Below, in pieces: positions 7,487 to 15,899 of a DNA stretch of 33,038 nucleotides. Every line of letters starts with the position of its first letter. Position 1 is the first letter of the stretch. The notes beneath the pieces are model-generated. The model had not been told where the DNA came from, ran no database searches, and was given only the letters and a program-made list of their open reading frames with translations. This DNA comes from a virus. A program made the position numbers and the translations under genes. Location: IMG/VR virus record IMGVR_UViG_3300037508_000609, positions 1-33,038 of that record; one strand, written 5' to 3'.

Positions 7487-8053
7487 TTATTTTTTGATTG
7501 ATTTGATTGCGGAAACAAAGCCAAAGAAATTTTCCTCTTTTTCGGGTTTAACTGAACCGAATGGCTTTTTGGTCGGCTCAGGGGTGGTGGCTGCAAACTT
7601 TTCAAACACGCTGAAAGTTTCTTCAACTTTGCCAAGAATGTTTACAAGTGCAGTTTCAAGGGTAGCGATTTTCGCTGCCAGTTCTTCGTTAGCGGCACGG
7701 AGTGCGTCAAACTGCTCCAATGATGCAAACTGATTTTCAACCTCAACTTCTGCAACTTCGGCAGGTTCTTTGGTTTCAATCATTTCAACCACACCATCTT
7801 TGGTAGTTACCAAAAGACCAGTGGTTGTTTCATGCACTCCATCGGGAGCAGGAACGATGCCCTCTTCGCCTTTAACATTCAGGAGCATTCCGGCTGCAAG
7901 TTCCTCACCTTCAAAAACCACGATAGTTCCGTCAACCAAAGTCAACTCACCAAACGCAGCAGGCACAGGTTCTTCGCTGAAACGCTGCTTTACCTCTGCC
8001 ATGAATGCGGCAAGAGATAACTTCATTTCGGCTAATTCTGATTTAAATTCCAT
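7487..8053 (-). CDS. Scaffold-like protein upstream of the capsid gene
   Basis: 188 residues using ATG 8053, which directly follows a copy of the shared pre-start element; an upstream in-frame start at 8089 is less likely. The protein is very acidic and has a coiled-coil stretch (SLEQFDALRAANEELAAKIATLETALVNILGKVEETF, residues ~119-155), a Pro/Lys linker and a basic C-terminus (FVSAIKSIKK). Charge, helix content and position between protease and capsid fit a head scaffolding protein cleaved during maturation. The role is inferred from context. Confidence 0.65.
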   Translation of the reverse strand: MEFKSELAEMKLSLAAFMAEVKQRFSEEPVPAAFGELTLVDGTIVVFEGEELAAGMLLNVKGEEGIVPAPDGVHETTTGLLVTTKDGVVEMIETKEPAEVAEVEVENQFASLEQFDALRAANEELAAKIATLETALVNILGKVEETFSVFEKFAATTPEPTKKPFGSVKPEKEENFFGFVSAIKSIKK

Positions 8054-8070
8054 ATATCTTAAAAGGTAGT
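8054..8070 (-). promoter_or_regulatory. Shared pre-start element, copy e
   Basis: On the minus strand ACTACCTTTTAAGATAT runs directly into ATG 8053 of the scaffold-like gene. It is the most diverged of the six copies. It decides the start: the longer frame would place the element inside coding sequence. Confidence 0.55.
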
Positions 8071-8081
8071 TATGTTTTGCC

Positions 8082-9089
8082 CTATGCAAAATTTTTCAGC
8101 ATGGCGGTAATTTCACGCATCATTTCCAGCACTTCGTCCTGTTCTTCCATGTCAAACAAGCCCTCAACTGAAAATCCTTTCCATTCGCCATCCTTAACTT
8201 TTGCCCATATTTCCTCATTGTCTATTAAATAGGTCAGAAACCAGCTGCCATCTTTTGCATCTTCGTACCCGGTAGGTGGCATCACACCACGTTTGCGGTC
8301 AATGAAGTAGGACTCAATCATGTGAACACCCTCTTTCACAGGGTTGGCATGGTCGGTATTGACTGCTTTATAGGCATCGTTACGCACAAATTTCTTTGCT
8401 ATCTTCCAAATTGTGTCGGCATCGAATGTAACGTAGTACTCACCCCTGATGTCATCGTAGCGGTAAATCGGTAAATCGGCCAACATTGCCGGGCCTGTCA
8501 CAATCCGCTTTTCTTCGGACTGCACAGAGTATGCCTGTCTCATATCAATCTGCTGCAATTTACGACTTGCCCACTCGATGCCCTCATCACCACCCCAAGC
8601 CAACCACATCAGGCGGCCACATCCGTCACCTAATTCCTTGTCGCTGTTCTGCCTGTGCCTTTCAAACCCTGCCATTCGTGCAATCGTGTCACGGGTAATG
8701 GCTTCACCATTTGCCAACTGATTAGCCCTGATTTTACCCACCGCTGTTCCGCAGTCTCCCCATCCGTTTTCTTCTGCCCAACGGAGTGCAACCTTTGCAT
8801 TTTCTTTGGCGGCTTCGGGGTAGTCATCATAGCTTTCAAATTTCTGTCTGCTTTCCCATTTGCTGTAACACACGGCAGCGGCTTGTTCCTGTTCCATGCC
8901 TTCGCCAATCATTACCGGAATGCAACGGCTGATAAATTCATCTTCGGTTTCGTTTGCTGTCGGATCAACGAATTGGTCTTTGAACAGCATGAAGTCTTTT
9001 TGTATGGCTGGGCGGTCAACGAGAGAAACAAAGTCCACCCCTGTTTCATCGTCATCATTGACCACAATTTTGTACACTGGTAATTCCAT
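8082..9089 (-). CDS. XkdF-like prohead serine protease with an inserted domain
   Basis: 335 residues from ATG 9089; a start at 9116 would overlap the tape measure gene and swallow a shared pre-start element. The N-terminus (VDFVSLVDRPAIQKDFMLF) and the C-terminal half (VTGPAMLADLPIYR near 197, NTDHANP with His247, GFSVEGLFD with Ser307) match the XkdF protease pattern with its His and Ser. Residues ~86-180 (PEAAKENAKVALRWAEENGW; CGRLMWLAWGGDEGIEWA) form a separate helical Cys-containing insert that I also associate with XkdF-type and portal proteins. It would cleave scaffold and capsid during head maturation. Confidence 0.8.
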   Translation of the reverse strand: MELPVYKIVVNDDDETGVDFVSLVDRPAIQKDFMLFKDQFVDPTANETEDEFISRCIPVMIGEGMEQEQAAAVCYSKWESRQKFESYDDYPEAAKENAKVALRWAEENGWGDCGTAVGKIRANQLANGEAITRDTIARMAGFERHRQNSDKELGDGCGRLMWLAWGGDEGIEWASRKLQQIDMRQAYSVQSEEKRIVTGPAMLADLPIYRYDDIRGEYYVTFDADTIWKIAKKFVRNDAYKAVNTDHANPVKEGVHMIESYFIDRKRGVMPPTGYEDAKDGSWFLTYLIDNEEIWAKVKDGEWKGFSVEGLFDMEEQDEVLEMMREITAMLKNFA

Positions 9090-9104
9090 AATTATAAAAG
9101 TAGG
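9090..9104 (-). promoter_or_regulatory. Shared pre-start element, copy c
   Basis: On the minus strand CCTACTTTTATAATT is followed directly by ATG 9089 of the protease gene. It begins one base after the TAA stop of the tape measure gene, so the whole spacer between the two genes is this element. Confidence 0.65.
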
Positions 9105-9105
9105 T

Positions 9106-11145
9106 TTAAACGACACTTGTATTTCTTAACCTGCGAACACGGGTCTGCGTTTTGGTGATGTCGCCTTCAAGAACGTACACTCTGCCCATGCCACCGAATT
9201 GCGCTTCTTCTGGTAAAGCACCGCCTGTGAGTGGTGTCATTGCACCGGGGCTTTGTGCTGGTGTTCCAGTTCCACCACCCCCACCACCTACATCTTTTGA
9301 CTCAAATTTTGTTTGCTCAATTTTGCGAACTCTTGCCACACCTGATGCTATTGCAAGGGCAGCAGCAACAGCAGCACGAACAGGAGCATCGGGTGTCGTT
9401 ATAGCCATTTGTGATGCGTATGCCGATTGTGCAGCTTGTATAGTCTCAACAATCGCTTGTGCTATTGATGCTTTTTTCTTAATCTCAAATGCCTTGCGTT
9501 GCTGTTCTTCCGACTTTCCTGCAAAGGCATCAGCAAGTTCAGCAATAGCACCAAATCCACCAGCAGTCAACGCATACATTTGCGCTTCTGCATCCTTTTT
9601 ATCTTGAATTTCTTTTAAGCGTATCTCTTCTTTTTTCTTTGCTGCTTCCTCTTCAAGCTTTACTTCCTCTTCGACTTTCTTTTTATAATCTTCAATATCT
9701 TGGAATGCACGTTCAATTCGTACTTCACGAGCATTTCTTTCAAAAGTTGCTTTTCTTTCTTCGCTTTCTTTTGTGCTTTTTTCAGCAAGTTTAAAACTCT
9801 CGGATAAAATAGAATTTCTTAATTTAAGTTGTGCTTTTAGTTTTTCTGCTTTTGTTGGCTCTTGTGCTTTATTTAGTTCTTTCTGCGCTTTTGTTTGTTT
9901 TTCAAGAGTTGATTTTACTTCCTCGGCAGTTGCGATAGATTGGCCGTGAAGAACAAGTTGTTTATTTCTTTCGTTGTTGTAAACTTTTGTGGAGTCATTA
10001 ACATCTTTTTGTGCTTCTTTTAGATTTGCAAAACCACGTTTTGCCAATTCTTGTGCGCCATTATTTATGCCTGTCAATGCACCAACAGCCCCAGCGTAAA
10101 ACTTATCCCATGAAGAAGTTTGCTCATCAAGGTCACCCGTTTGTAATTCCAATAAACGCTTGGTTTTTTCCTGCAATATTTGGGATGCTGCTTCTGTCCT
10201 TGCACGTTGAGCAATCAACAATATCTGTTTTTGTGTGCGGATGTTCAACTGCTCCAATGAATTTGCGTTTGCAATGTTTACATCATCGGTTGCAATACCT
10301 GCTTCTTTCAGTTTGTCAAGCGCACCTTTTCTTTCTGTTTCACTCTTTTTGGTGTCCTGTACAATTTTATTGTAATACTGCAAATCAGCTGCCTGTTGCC
10401 TTGTCAATCCCTCGGCAACTTTCATGGCAGCATTCATCTTGTCCATCTCGGATTTAGCCAATCCAAGTGCAACCGTAATGTCATCCCAGTAAGCCGCAAC
10501 CGTACCAAGTGCTGCCAATAACAACCCAAGCCCGGTAGCCATGAAAACTTTTGATGCGGTGGTCATTCCTTTGAACGCTTCGATGCCACGCAATCCAAGT
10601 GACTTTAATTGTTTACCAGCTTCACCCAATCCTTCCAATCCCTGTGCGAGTGCCATTGCACCCTGAACTTTTAACAGGGCCTTTTGCACATCTTCGCTTT
10701 CAGCACCAAACAAGGCCATTGCACCCTGTGCCGCCTGTATTCCATTTGCGATACCTTTTGCAACCGTATTTATTCGGTTGAACTTGTCGGGATTTAATGC
10801 CTGAACCTTCTGCTGAAAGTCCTCCATCTGGTCTTTAAGGTCAGCAACCCTTGCCGCTGCTGCTGTTGCTTCGGGTGAAAATTCACCAAACTGCTGCGCT
10901 AACCTTACCGCTTCCTGAGTAGCTTCCCTGATTTGGGTTTTTATAGATTTGAAGCTGTCAAGCCCTTGCGCTAATTTGCTAACCTTTTCGGCTGCTGCCT
11001 GTGCTTCCTTGCTGCTCTCACCAAATTCTTTCGCAATCTTTTTGGCTTCGGCTTCGGCCGCCTTGATTTCTTCTTTTAACTTTTTAACCTGTTCCGCACC
11101 GCTTACCGATGCGTTAAGTTTTATTCCAACTATTGTTTCTGCCAT
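9106..11145 (-). CDS. Tape measure protein
   Basis: 679 residues, mostly helical. Residues ~18-118 are coiled coil rich in Lys, Glu, Ala and Gln. A membrane-type segment lies at ~199-219 (VFMATGLGLLLAALGTVAAYW). More coiled coil covers ~390-520 (KEEIRLKEIQDKKDAEAQ), followed by Ala-rich hydrophobic helices, then a Gly-rich stretch (VGGGGGGTGTP) and a beta-type C-terminus. This is the standard build of a tape measure protein, which sets tail length and helps DNA entry. At ~0.15 nm per residue the tail would be about 100 nm, fitting a siphovirus. It is the largest coiled-coil gene and lies amid tail genes. Confidence 0.8.
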   Translation of the reverse strand: MAETIVGIKLNASVSGAEQVKKLKEEIKAAEAEAKKIAKEFGESSKEAQAAAEKVSKLAQGLDSFKSIKTQIREATQEAVRLAQQFGEFSPEATAAAARVADLKDQMEDFQQKVQALNPDKFNRINTVAKGIANGIQAAQGAMALFGAESEDVQKALLKVQGAMALAQGLEGLGEAGKQLKSLGLRGIEAFKGMTTASKVFMATGLGLLLAALGTVAAYWDDITVALGLAKSEMDKMNAAMKVAEGLTRQQAADLQYYNKIVQDTKKSETERKGALDKLKEAGIATDDVNIANANSLEQLNIRTQKQILLIAQRARTEAASQILQEKTKRLLELQTGDLDEQTSSWDKFYAGAVGALTGINNGAQELAKRGFANLKEAQKDVNDSTKVYNNERNKQLVLHGQSIATAEEVKSTLEKQTKAQKELNKAQEPTKAEKLKAQLKLRNSILSESFKLAEKSTKESEERKATFERNAREVRIERAFQDIEDYKKKVEEEVKLEEEAAKKKEEIRLKEIQDKKDAEAQMYALTAGGFGAIAELADAFAGKSEEQQRKAFEIKKKASIAQAIVETIQAAQSAYASQMAITTPDAPVRAAVAAALAIASGVARVRKIEQTKFESKDVGGGGGGTGTPAQSPGAMTPLTGGALPEEAQFGGMGRVYVLEGDITKTQTRVRRLRNTSVV

Positions 11146-11146
11146 T

Positions 11147-13933
11147 TTATTTGTTTGTTAATGCGTACCACCGTGTTCCGTTGCATACTAAATATGCTGT
11201 TCCCCATTGATTGTTGATGTTGTAATGGTCACTTCCATCTATGTATTCACCGCTTTGTGCCTCTATGCGTAAAGTCCCACCCGAATTTGCTTTGACTATC
11301 CAAAACGCTTTGGATGTTGATGTGCCAACCGGAGGCAATGTAATGGTGTGATTTCCCCCTGCTGAAAAGATAATGATGTCCTTGTCCATTTCAGCAGTAT
11401 AGTTTGCTGTCGGAAATACAAATCGGTTTGTTCCAAAACTGTTAGGTTGTATTAACTGCCCTTGCATCCACACTTCGTTGCATCCTGCGTAACCTGATGG
11501 TGGTGCTTGTCCAATTACAATGCTATCATCGCAAATGAAAGTCACTCCGCTGGTTGCAAAGGCAGCGTTTCTATTTCCAAAGTTTGAAAGGATATTCCCT
11601 ACCATTATGCCATCACCGGCATCGTTATATTGACCTATATTGAAGCCACGCTGACTTATTACTTTATTCGTTGTCTTGCCACCTTCGGGGTCTTTTTCAT
11701 CTTTTATATTGTCATTGCCTTGGCTTCCACCACCGCCCACGCTTCCTGTCGTTGCCGTGAATGTCGGCCCTGCTTTAAGGAACAAAAACTCACAGATATT
11801 AACCGATGGGTTAATCGGGTCATAATCCTCTATCTTATTCAACCGGAAGTAATTGCCATCGAAAAAGTAAAGATCACGGAATGACAGCTTTTCCATGTCG
11901 GCCGGGGTAAGATAAAAATGGCCTCTTACTATCTTGCTGTCCTTGTCTATAATTTCAGACATATACTTTGACCAGTAAGCATTGAACAAATTATTGTTGG
12001 TCATTTCTGTGCCTGCTGGAATACCTATAAATCTCGGCATCCCATAGTTAATATCCGATGTAGGTGTTTTTGGATTGTCCAAATGCCCTGTGTATGGATA
12101 TTTTGTTTTGTTGGTAGATGTACCACCAAGCACTCTTACTTTGCCATTATAAACTAAATAAGGATTGCAAGACAACGCAGCATATTGCAATATCCTGATT
12201 TTACCAGTGTTGAAATTTAGGTTGTCGCCATTGTCAATATAGGTTAGTGTTTTGTCATCCTTTGGAAATGAGTTTAAAATAGAAGCACCAAATCCTGTTT
12301 CAATTTTCTTTTCATCTTTGACAAAATCATTTTCAATAAATATCTGTCTGTCACCGTATATTCGATTGTAATCGGATTTATATTCTTTGTTGCCTTCATC
12401 ATCACCCTCTTGATGGGTGAAGATATATTTACCTGCTTCAAGTTCACCCATTGGAATGATGTCAAGTGGCTGTGACAAATCCCTTTTCTTTGTCCAATCT
12501 CTTACCGTGTTGATGTAAAATTCCTCACGTGGCAGAATTAAAAGCTCGTTTGTCATTTCAGTTGGTTCAACATATAAATTGAACATCCTGAAAATCCACC
12601 TTAAAAATTCCGCTTGTTTTGTTTCCTCATTGAAAAATCCAATAAAATCTATTGTATTGTTATATCCCGGTGCATCAACAATTTGATTGTAAAATTTAGT
12701 ACCAGAATTTTGAATAAAAGAATTTAATGTGATGTCTGTTCTAGCCGCAATCAACTGACCATTTATTTGAATGTTGTCAAGTAAAATAGACACCACATCA
12801 CCCTGATTTAATGCCAAACTTTCACCCACTAAAATTGTTTCATCAAATGTGATTATTTTTGTTTCAGGGGTTGTGGTGTGTGTAACAATTTGAAGCTGCC
12901 CATTTCTTACTGCCGCCCTGATGCCGTTGACATATATAGAATAAATGCAACTGAAACGCTGTTGAATATTTTGGGTTACAACAGAATTAAAAGTTACATT
13001 TAATGTGGATTTATTGTAAATAAACAAGTCATACTGCCCTGTCTTGCCAACCGTGAACTCACTGGTTGTCGTATTGAATTGGTTTGAAGGGTCAGTTATC
13101 TCCGTTTGAAATGTAATCTTTTGCGGAATGGTTATGGTTTGCCCTGATGATTTTTGAACAAGGAATTGTCGTGATTGTATTTCGGCTTCGGGCAATACCG
13201 GGAATTGAGTAGGGCAAGGCACTACCAATCTTTTGAACTGCGCTGTGTTGAAAAACGAACCGCTTGTATATGTGTACCCAGCACCACTGAAAATCTTGTC
13301 TACAATGTTTTTGGCATATAGACACACACTCATGTCATCTGTTTGGAATGTGCTATAATCAGGGTATCTGCCATTGTCTAACCAAGTGTACACATAGCCC
13401 TCACCAATAGGTGCGCCACCGCTAAAATTCACATAGCCGCTGCTGTTTTTGATTATCGAAGTGTCCCACGAATTGAAAATGTTGGTGTCACTCATGATGT
13501 GATTGTACTCCGTAAAACTCAAATCACTCAATTTGCTGTCCGCAATCTTGGCGGTAAGGTCAGCCAATTGCCCGTGCATGGAGCATTCATACTCAATTTG
13601 GTTCAGGTCGTTAACCTTAATCGACAACAAACGGATAAAACCTTCTATCTGTGTTACCTCATCCACCGTCAGCAGCGCATCGGCTTTCAGGTTAGGATTG
13701 AAATCAGGGCTGAAATTAGTGGATGTCGTGTTACGGATGGACAGGTTCAAATCAAACAAGTGCGTGAACAGCTTGTTGTTGGTCTTTGTACCCGGTAACG
13801 TGAATGTCTTTGTCCAGTCCGATGACCTGCTTTCAGGTTCACGGATGTCGGCAATGGACTTATTTATCTGTATTCCAAAATCGGTAGGCAGGTCTACGCT
13901 GTACCCACCGCATACTAATCTTACGTTGTTCAT
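11147..13933 (-). CDS. Large tail-tip / baseplate protein
   Basis: 928 residues, mostly beta. It begins MNNVRLVCGGYSVDLPTDFG with IADIREPESRSSDWTKTFTLPGTKTNN (residues ~29-55), a start I remember from large tail proteins of Bacteroidota phages. Residues ~430-470 (GFFNEETKQAEFLRWIFRMFNLYVEP) suggest a hub-like helix bundle. A Gly/Ser linker (GSVGGGGSQGND, ~727) separates a C-terminal beta domain with IIIFSAGGNHTITLPP, resembling a fibre domain. It sits between the 398-aa tail protein and the tape measure gene. It probably forms the tail tip that contacts the host. The function is inferred from order and size. Confidence 0.7.
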   Translation of the reverse strand: MNNVRLVCGGYSVDLPTDFGIQINKSIADIREPESRSSDWTKTFTLPGTKTNNKLFTHLFDLNLSIRNTTSTNFSPDFNPNLKADALLTVDEVTQIEGFIRLLSIKVNDLNQIEYECSMHGQLADLTAKIADSKLSDLSFTEYNHIMSDTNIFNSWDTSIIKNSSGYVNFSGGAPIGEGYVYTWLDNGRYPDYSTFQTDDMSVCLYAKNIVDKIFSGAGYTYTSGSFFNTAQFKRLVVPCPTQFPVLPEAEIQSRQFLVQKSSGQTITIPQKITFQTEITDPSNQFNTTTSEFTVGKTGQYDLFIYNKSTLNVTFNSVVTQNIQQRFSCIYSIYVNGIRAAVRNGQLQIVTHTTTPETKIITFDETILVGESLALNQGDVVSILLDNIQINGQLIAARTDITLNSFIQNSGTKFYNQIVDAPGYNNTIDFIGFFNEETKQAEFLRWIFRMFNLYVEPTEMTNELLILPREEFYINTVRDWTKKRDLSQPLDIIPMGELEAGKYIFTHQEGDDEGNKEYKSDYNRIYGDRQIFIENDFVKDEKKIETGFGASILNSFPKDDKTLTYIDNGDNLNFNTGKIRILQYAALSCNPYLVYNGKVRVLGGTSTNKTKYPYTGHLDNPKTPTSDINYGMPRFIGIPAGTEMTNNNLFNAYWSKYMSEIIDKDSKIVRGHFYLTPADMEKLSFRDLYFFDGNYFRLNKIEDYDPINPSVNICEFLFLKAGPTFTATTGSVGGGGSQGNDNIKDEKDPEGGKTTNKVISQRGFNIGQYNDAGDGIMVGNILSNFGNRNAAFATSGVTFICDDSIVIGQAPPSGYAGCNEVWMQGQLIQPNSFGTNRFVFPTANYTAEMDKDIIIFSAGGNHTITLPPVGTSTSKAFWIVKANSGGTLRIEAQSGEYIDGSDHYNINNQWGTAYLVCNGTRWYALTNK

Positions 13934-15126
13934 GCGTTTTGCAACCTTTCAGGTTCTGTATATTCAACTGTGATTTGCAGGTTGTTCGGGCCATCAATGT
14001 AATCAAACACCTCATAATTGGTGTCTGTGATATTGACCGGGATGTCACCCAAGAAAACCACAGGTGAAGCAATCAAATCTTGCAGCCATTCAAACTCAAC
14101 TTCATTCAGCCAGTTTGTGTTCAGGACAACTTGCTTTGTCTTTTCGGTAGCATACGAAGTCATCCCATGCTTTGTTTTGTCATACGCAAATGTGTTGCCT
14201 GTCAGCGTGTAGTTATTGCGTTTGAACTGCTTTCTGCTAACGCTGTATTTGTCACGTGATGCCATGCTGCAACGCACACTTTCAAAGCCACCCAACGGGT
14301 TCAGGAAGTAAAGATATTGCGGCACATATTTGCTGCATTCTTCCACCACATCAAAGCGGTACACTTCGCTGAAATTGCCACCAATGGTCTGGGTGAACTG
14401 AATGGTGTAATATGCCGTGCCAACAGGCACAACGCTTCCGGGTGTTCCCGATGTCAACTCCCCTGCTGTCAGTGCGTTTAACTGAACCACACCTGCACCA
14501 AATCTAACCATGAATTGTGATGTGTCTGCTGTACTTGGAGTCCAAGGCAGTTTCAAATAACTTGTGGCAATGGCTGAACCTGCGGCATTGTATGCTATGA
14601 CCTTAGGTTCGATGTTAAAACCGAGCAGCAAAAAATATAGGTAGTCGTACTGCTCACGGGTCACAATTCTTGGCCGCACACGTGTGAGAAATTTGGCTGA
14701 ATTAGGTGTTACATTTATCTTGTAAGTGTCGGGTGTTTCGCTGCCGTACAGATTAAACAGGCCATTCCATACATATTTACCCGTGTCGGATGTCAGGTTC
14801 AGGTATTCAGTGCCGCCATATTCCTCACCAAATTCAACTGAATATGCAAGGTAGCTGTTATTGCACTTGCTGATTGCAGTCAGGCCCAGCGTGAAATCGT
14901 ATGTAACATAGTTTTGCAGGATGCGGCTGATGTTGAACACACCCTTGTCGGTAGTGCCGTGAAATATCGGGGCTTTCAGTTTGGCTATCGTAGTGCCTGA
15001 TGCGTTTTTGATTACCGCAATAAACTTGAAATTTGCCTGTGCGTAGTTGGTCGAAGTGACCACGTATGAAACATCCGAATAAACCGGGGCGACATCATTC
15101 GGCTCGGTATTGATTGTAATTGCCAT
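13930..15126 (-). CDS. Tail protein, distal-tail type
   Basis: 398 residues, beta-rich. The start (MAITINTEPNDVAPVYSDVS) and NYAQANFKFIAVIKNASGTT fit a structural protein with an Ig-like or jelly-roll N-terminal domain. The middle has YLYFLNPLGGFESVRCSM and the end has FEWLQDLIASPVVFLG, which resembles distal tail proteins of Bacteroidota phages. It overlaps the 928-aa tail gene by 4 bases. A copy of the shared pre-start element sits directly before its ATG. Confidence 0.65.
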   Translation of the reverse strand: MAITINTEPNDVAPVYSDVSYVVTSTNYAQANFKFIAVIKNASGTTIAKLKAPIFHGTTDKGVFNISRILQNYVTYDFTLGLTAISKCNNSYLAYSVEFGEEYGGTEYLNLTSDTGKYVWNGLFNLYGSETPDTYKINVTPNSAKFLTRVRPRIVTREQYDYLYFLLLGFNIEPKVIAYNAAGSAIATSYLKLPWTPSTADTSQFMVRFGAGVVQLNALTAGELTSGTPGSVVPVGTAYYTIQFTQTIGGNFSEVYRFDVVEECSKYVPQYLYFLNPLGGFESVRCSMASRDKYSVSRKQFKRNNYTLTGNTFAYDKTKHGMTSYATEKTKQVVLNTNWLNEVEFEWLQDLIASPVVFLGDIPVNITDTNYEVFDYIDGPNNLQITVEYTEPERLQNA

Positions 15127-15143
15127 CTACCTAAAAAAGTAGG
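15127..15143 (-). promoter_or_regulatory. Shared pre-start element, copy b
   Basis: On the minus strand CCTACTTTTTTAGGTAG runs into ATG 15126. CCTAC and GTAG can form a hairpin. A second partial copy of the right half (ATAGGTAGG) lies just upstream at 15150-15158, so the region has nested inverted repeats of the same unit. Confidence 0.65.
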
Positions 15144-15154
15144 TTTGCTCCTAC

Positions 15155-15739
15155 CTATGTAGTGGCAATCTCACTTGTAACGTATGCGGTGATGGGTTTA
15201 CCCAAGGCATCTCCCAAGTGCTGTGCGATTGCATCTATATTGGCAGGGGTCAGCACATCGCCTATAAAATTACCGCCTTTGTAACCAAACCTCTTTATCG
15301 TTCCTTTGGATGCTATTTTACGGGCAATGGCAATGGCCATAGATTTACGGGCTTCTAAAACTGATTGTGTGCTTTGCTCTTTTGATTTACGGACAGGAAT
15401 ACCCTTTGCACTTATCCATTCCTCAATAGATGCAATCGGTGGTCTTTTGCCTTTGCGCCTACCTTGGTCAGCCCACAAATAGTAATTTGCCATTTCGATT
15501 GGCACGGTCACTCCGTTGGCATTTTCCTGAAAGTCACCGATGTTGACACTTGACCGCAGGTTTTTGGTAGCGACCAATTTCTTTTCTGTAATGTCTTGCC
15601 GCAACGCATCCACCAATCTTTGAGCCACACCTAAAACAAGGTCAGCAAGTAATGAATTAGGCATGGGGCTGTCAGGTATTCCGAACTTATCCAGCAATCC
15701 TTTGTTGATTGCATCCAGTTGCGCTTTGGTAATGTTCAC
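15155..15739 (-). CDS. HK97 gp10-like neck / tail-completion protein
   Basis: 194 residues. The centre holds SSVNIGDFQENANGVTVPIEMANYYLWADQGRRKGKRPP (residues ~65-102), the mark of HK97 gp10-like proteins: a strand pair followed by a Tyr, Trp and Gly motif and basic residues. The rest is amphipathic helix (SMAIAIARKIASKGTIKRFG). Such proteins join the head to the tail or cap the tail tube. The start codon is GTG at 15739, directly after a shared pre-start element. Confidence 0.7.
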   Translation of the reverse strand: MNITKAQLDAINKGLLDKFGIPDSPMPNSLLADLVLGVAQRLVDALRQDITEKKLVATKNLRSSVNIGDFQENANGVTVPIEMANYYLWADQGRRKGKRPPIASIEEWISAKGIPVRKSKEQSTQSVLEARKSMAIAIARKIASKGTIKRFGYKGGNFIGDVLTPANIDAIAQHLGDALGKPITAYVTSEIATT

Positions 15740-15754
15740 ACTTATAAAAGTAGA
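15740..15754 (-). promoter_or_regulatory. Shared pre-start element, copy d
   Basis: On the minus strand TCTACTTTTATAAGT leads directly into GTG 15739 and differs from copy c at two positions. It follows at once on a terminator hairpin (15757-15776), so the downstream gene must either restart transcription here or depend on readthrough. Confidence 0.65.
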
Positions 15755-15756
15755 AA

Positions 15757-15776
15757 CCCCGACACAATGGCCGGGG
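15757..15776 (-). terminator. Terminator of the 15.8-kb small RNA
   Basis: On the minus strand CCCCG-N10-CGGGG forms a 5-bp GC stem, extended by A-T pairs after a bulged G, and is followed by TTTCTACTTTT. The T-run is interrupted, so strength is uncertain. Confidence 0.6.
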
Positions 15777-15864
15777 CTTCATCCGTAGGGGGTTCGAACT
15801 CCTATCCTCACCAATGGTGAGATGTTACCCTTTGCCGCTATTCATTCACGGTTACACCAACGGT
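15757..15864 (-). ncRNA. Small tRNA-like RNA with own promoter and terminator
   Basis: About 108 nt are predicted between a promoter (15869-15899) and a terminator. The RNA has a T-arm-like hairpin, AGGAG-TTCGAAC-CCCCT with one mismatch (15787-15803), and a strong hairpin CTCACC-ATT-GGTGAG (15807-15821) in the place of an anticodon arm. A possible acceptor stem pairs TAACCGT with ACGGATG imperfectly. The D region is too long and position 33 is not U in the best tRNA fold, so a working tRNA is unlikely. It lies between the chaperone and gp10-like genes. It could be a decayed tRNA or a regulatory RNA. Confidence 0.45.
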
Positions 15865-15868
15865 ATTT

Positions 15869-15899
15869 CAAACTTACAACATTTCCTGCATCAATGCAA
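15869..15899 (-). promoter_or_regulatory. Bacteroidota-type promoter for the 15.8-kb RNA
   Basis: On the minus strand TTG (15899-15897), 20 bases, then TAAGTTTG (15876-15869). This matches the TTG-N19/20-TAnnTTTG consensus of the Bacteroidota primary sigma factor. The start would lie near 15864, before the tRNA-like region. It overlaps the end of the chaperone frame. Confidence 0.65.

Noticed and set aside
9152-11161. Long plus-strand open frames opposite the tape measure gene
   Set aside because: They are low in plausible protein features and mirror the coiled-coil codons on the other strand.
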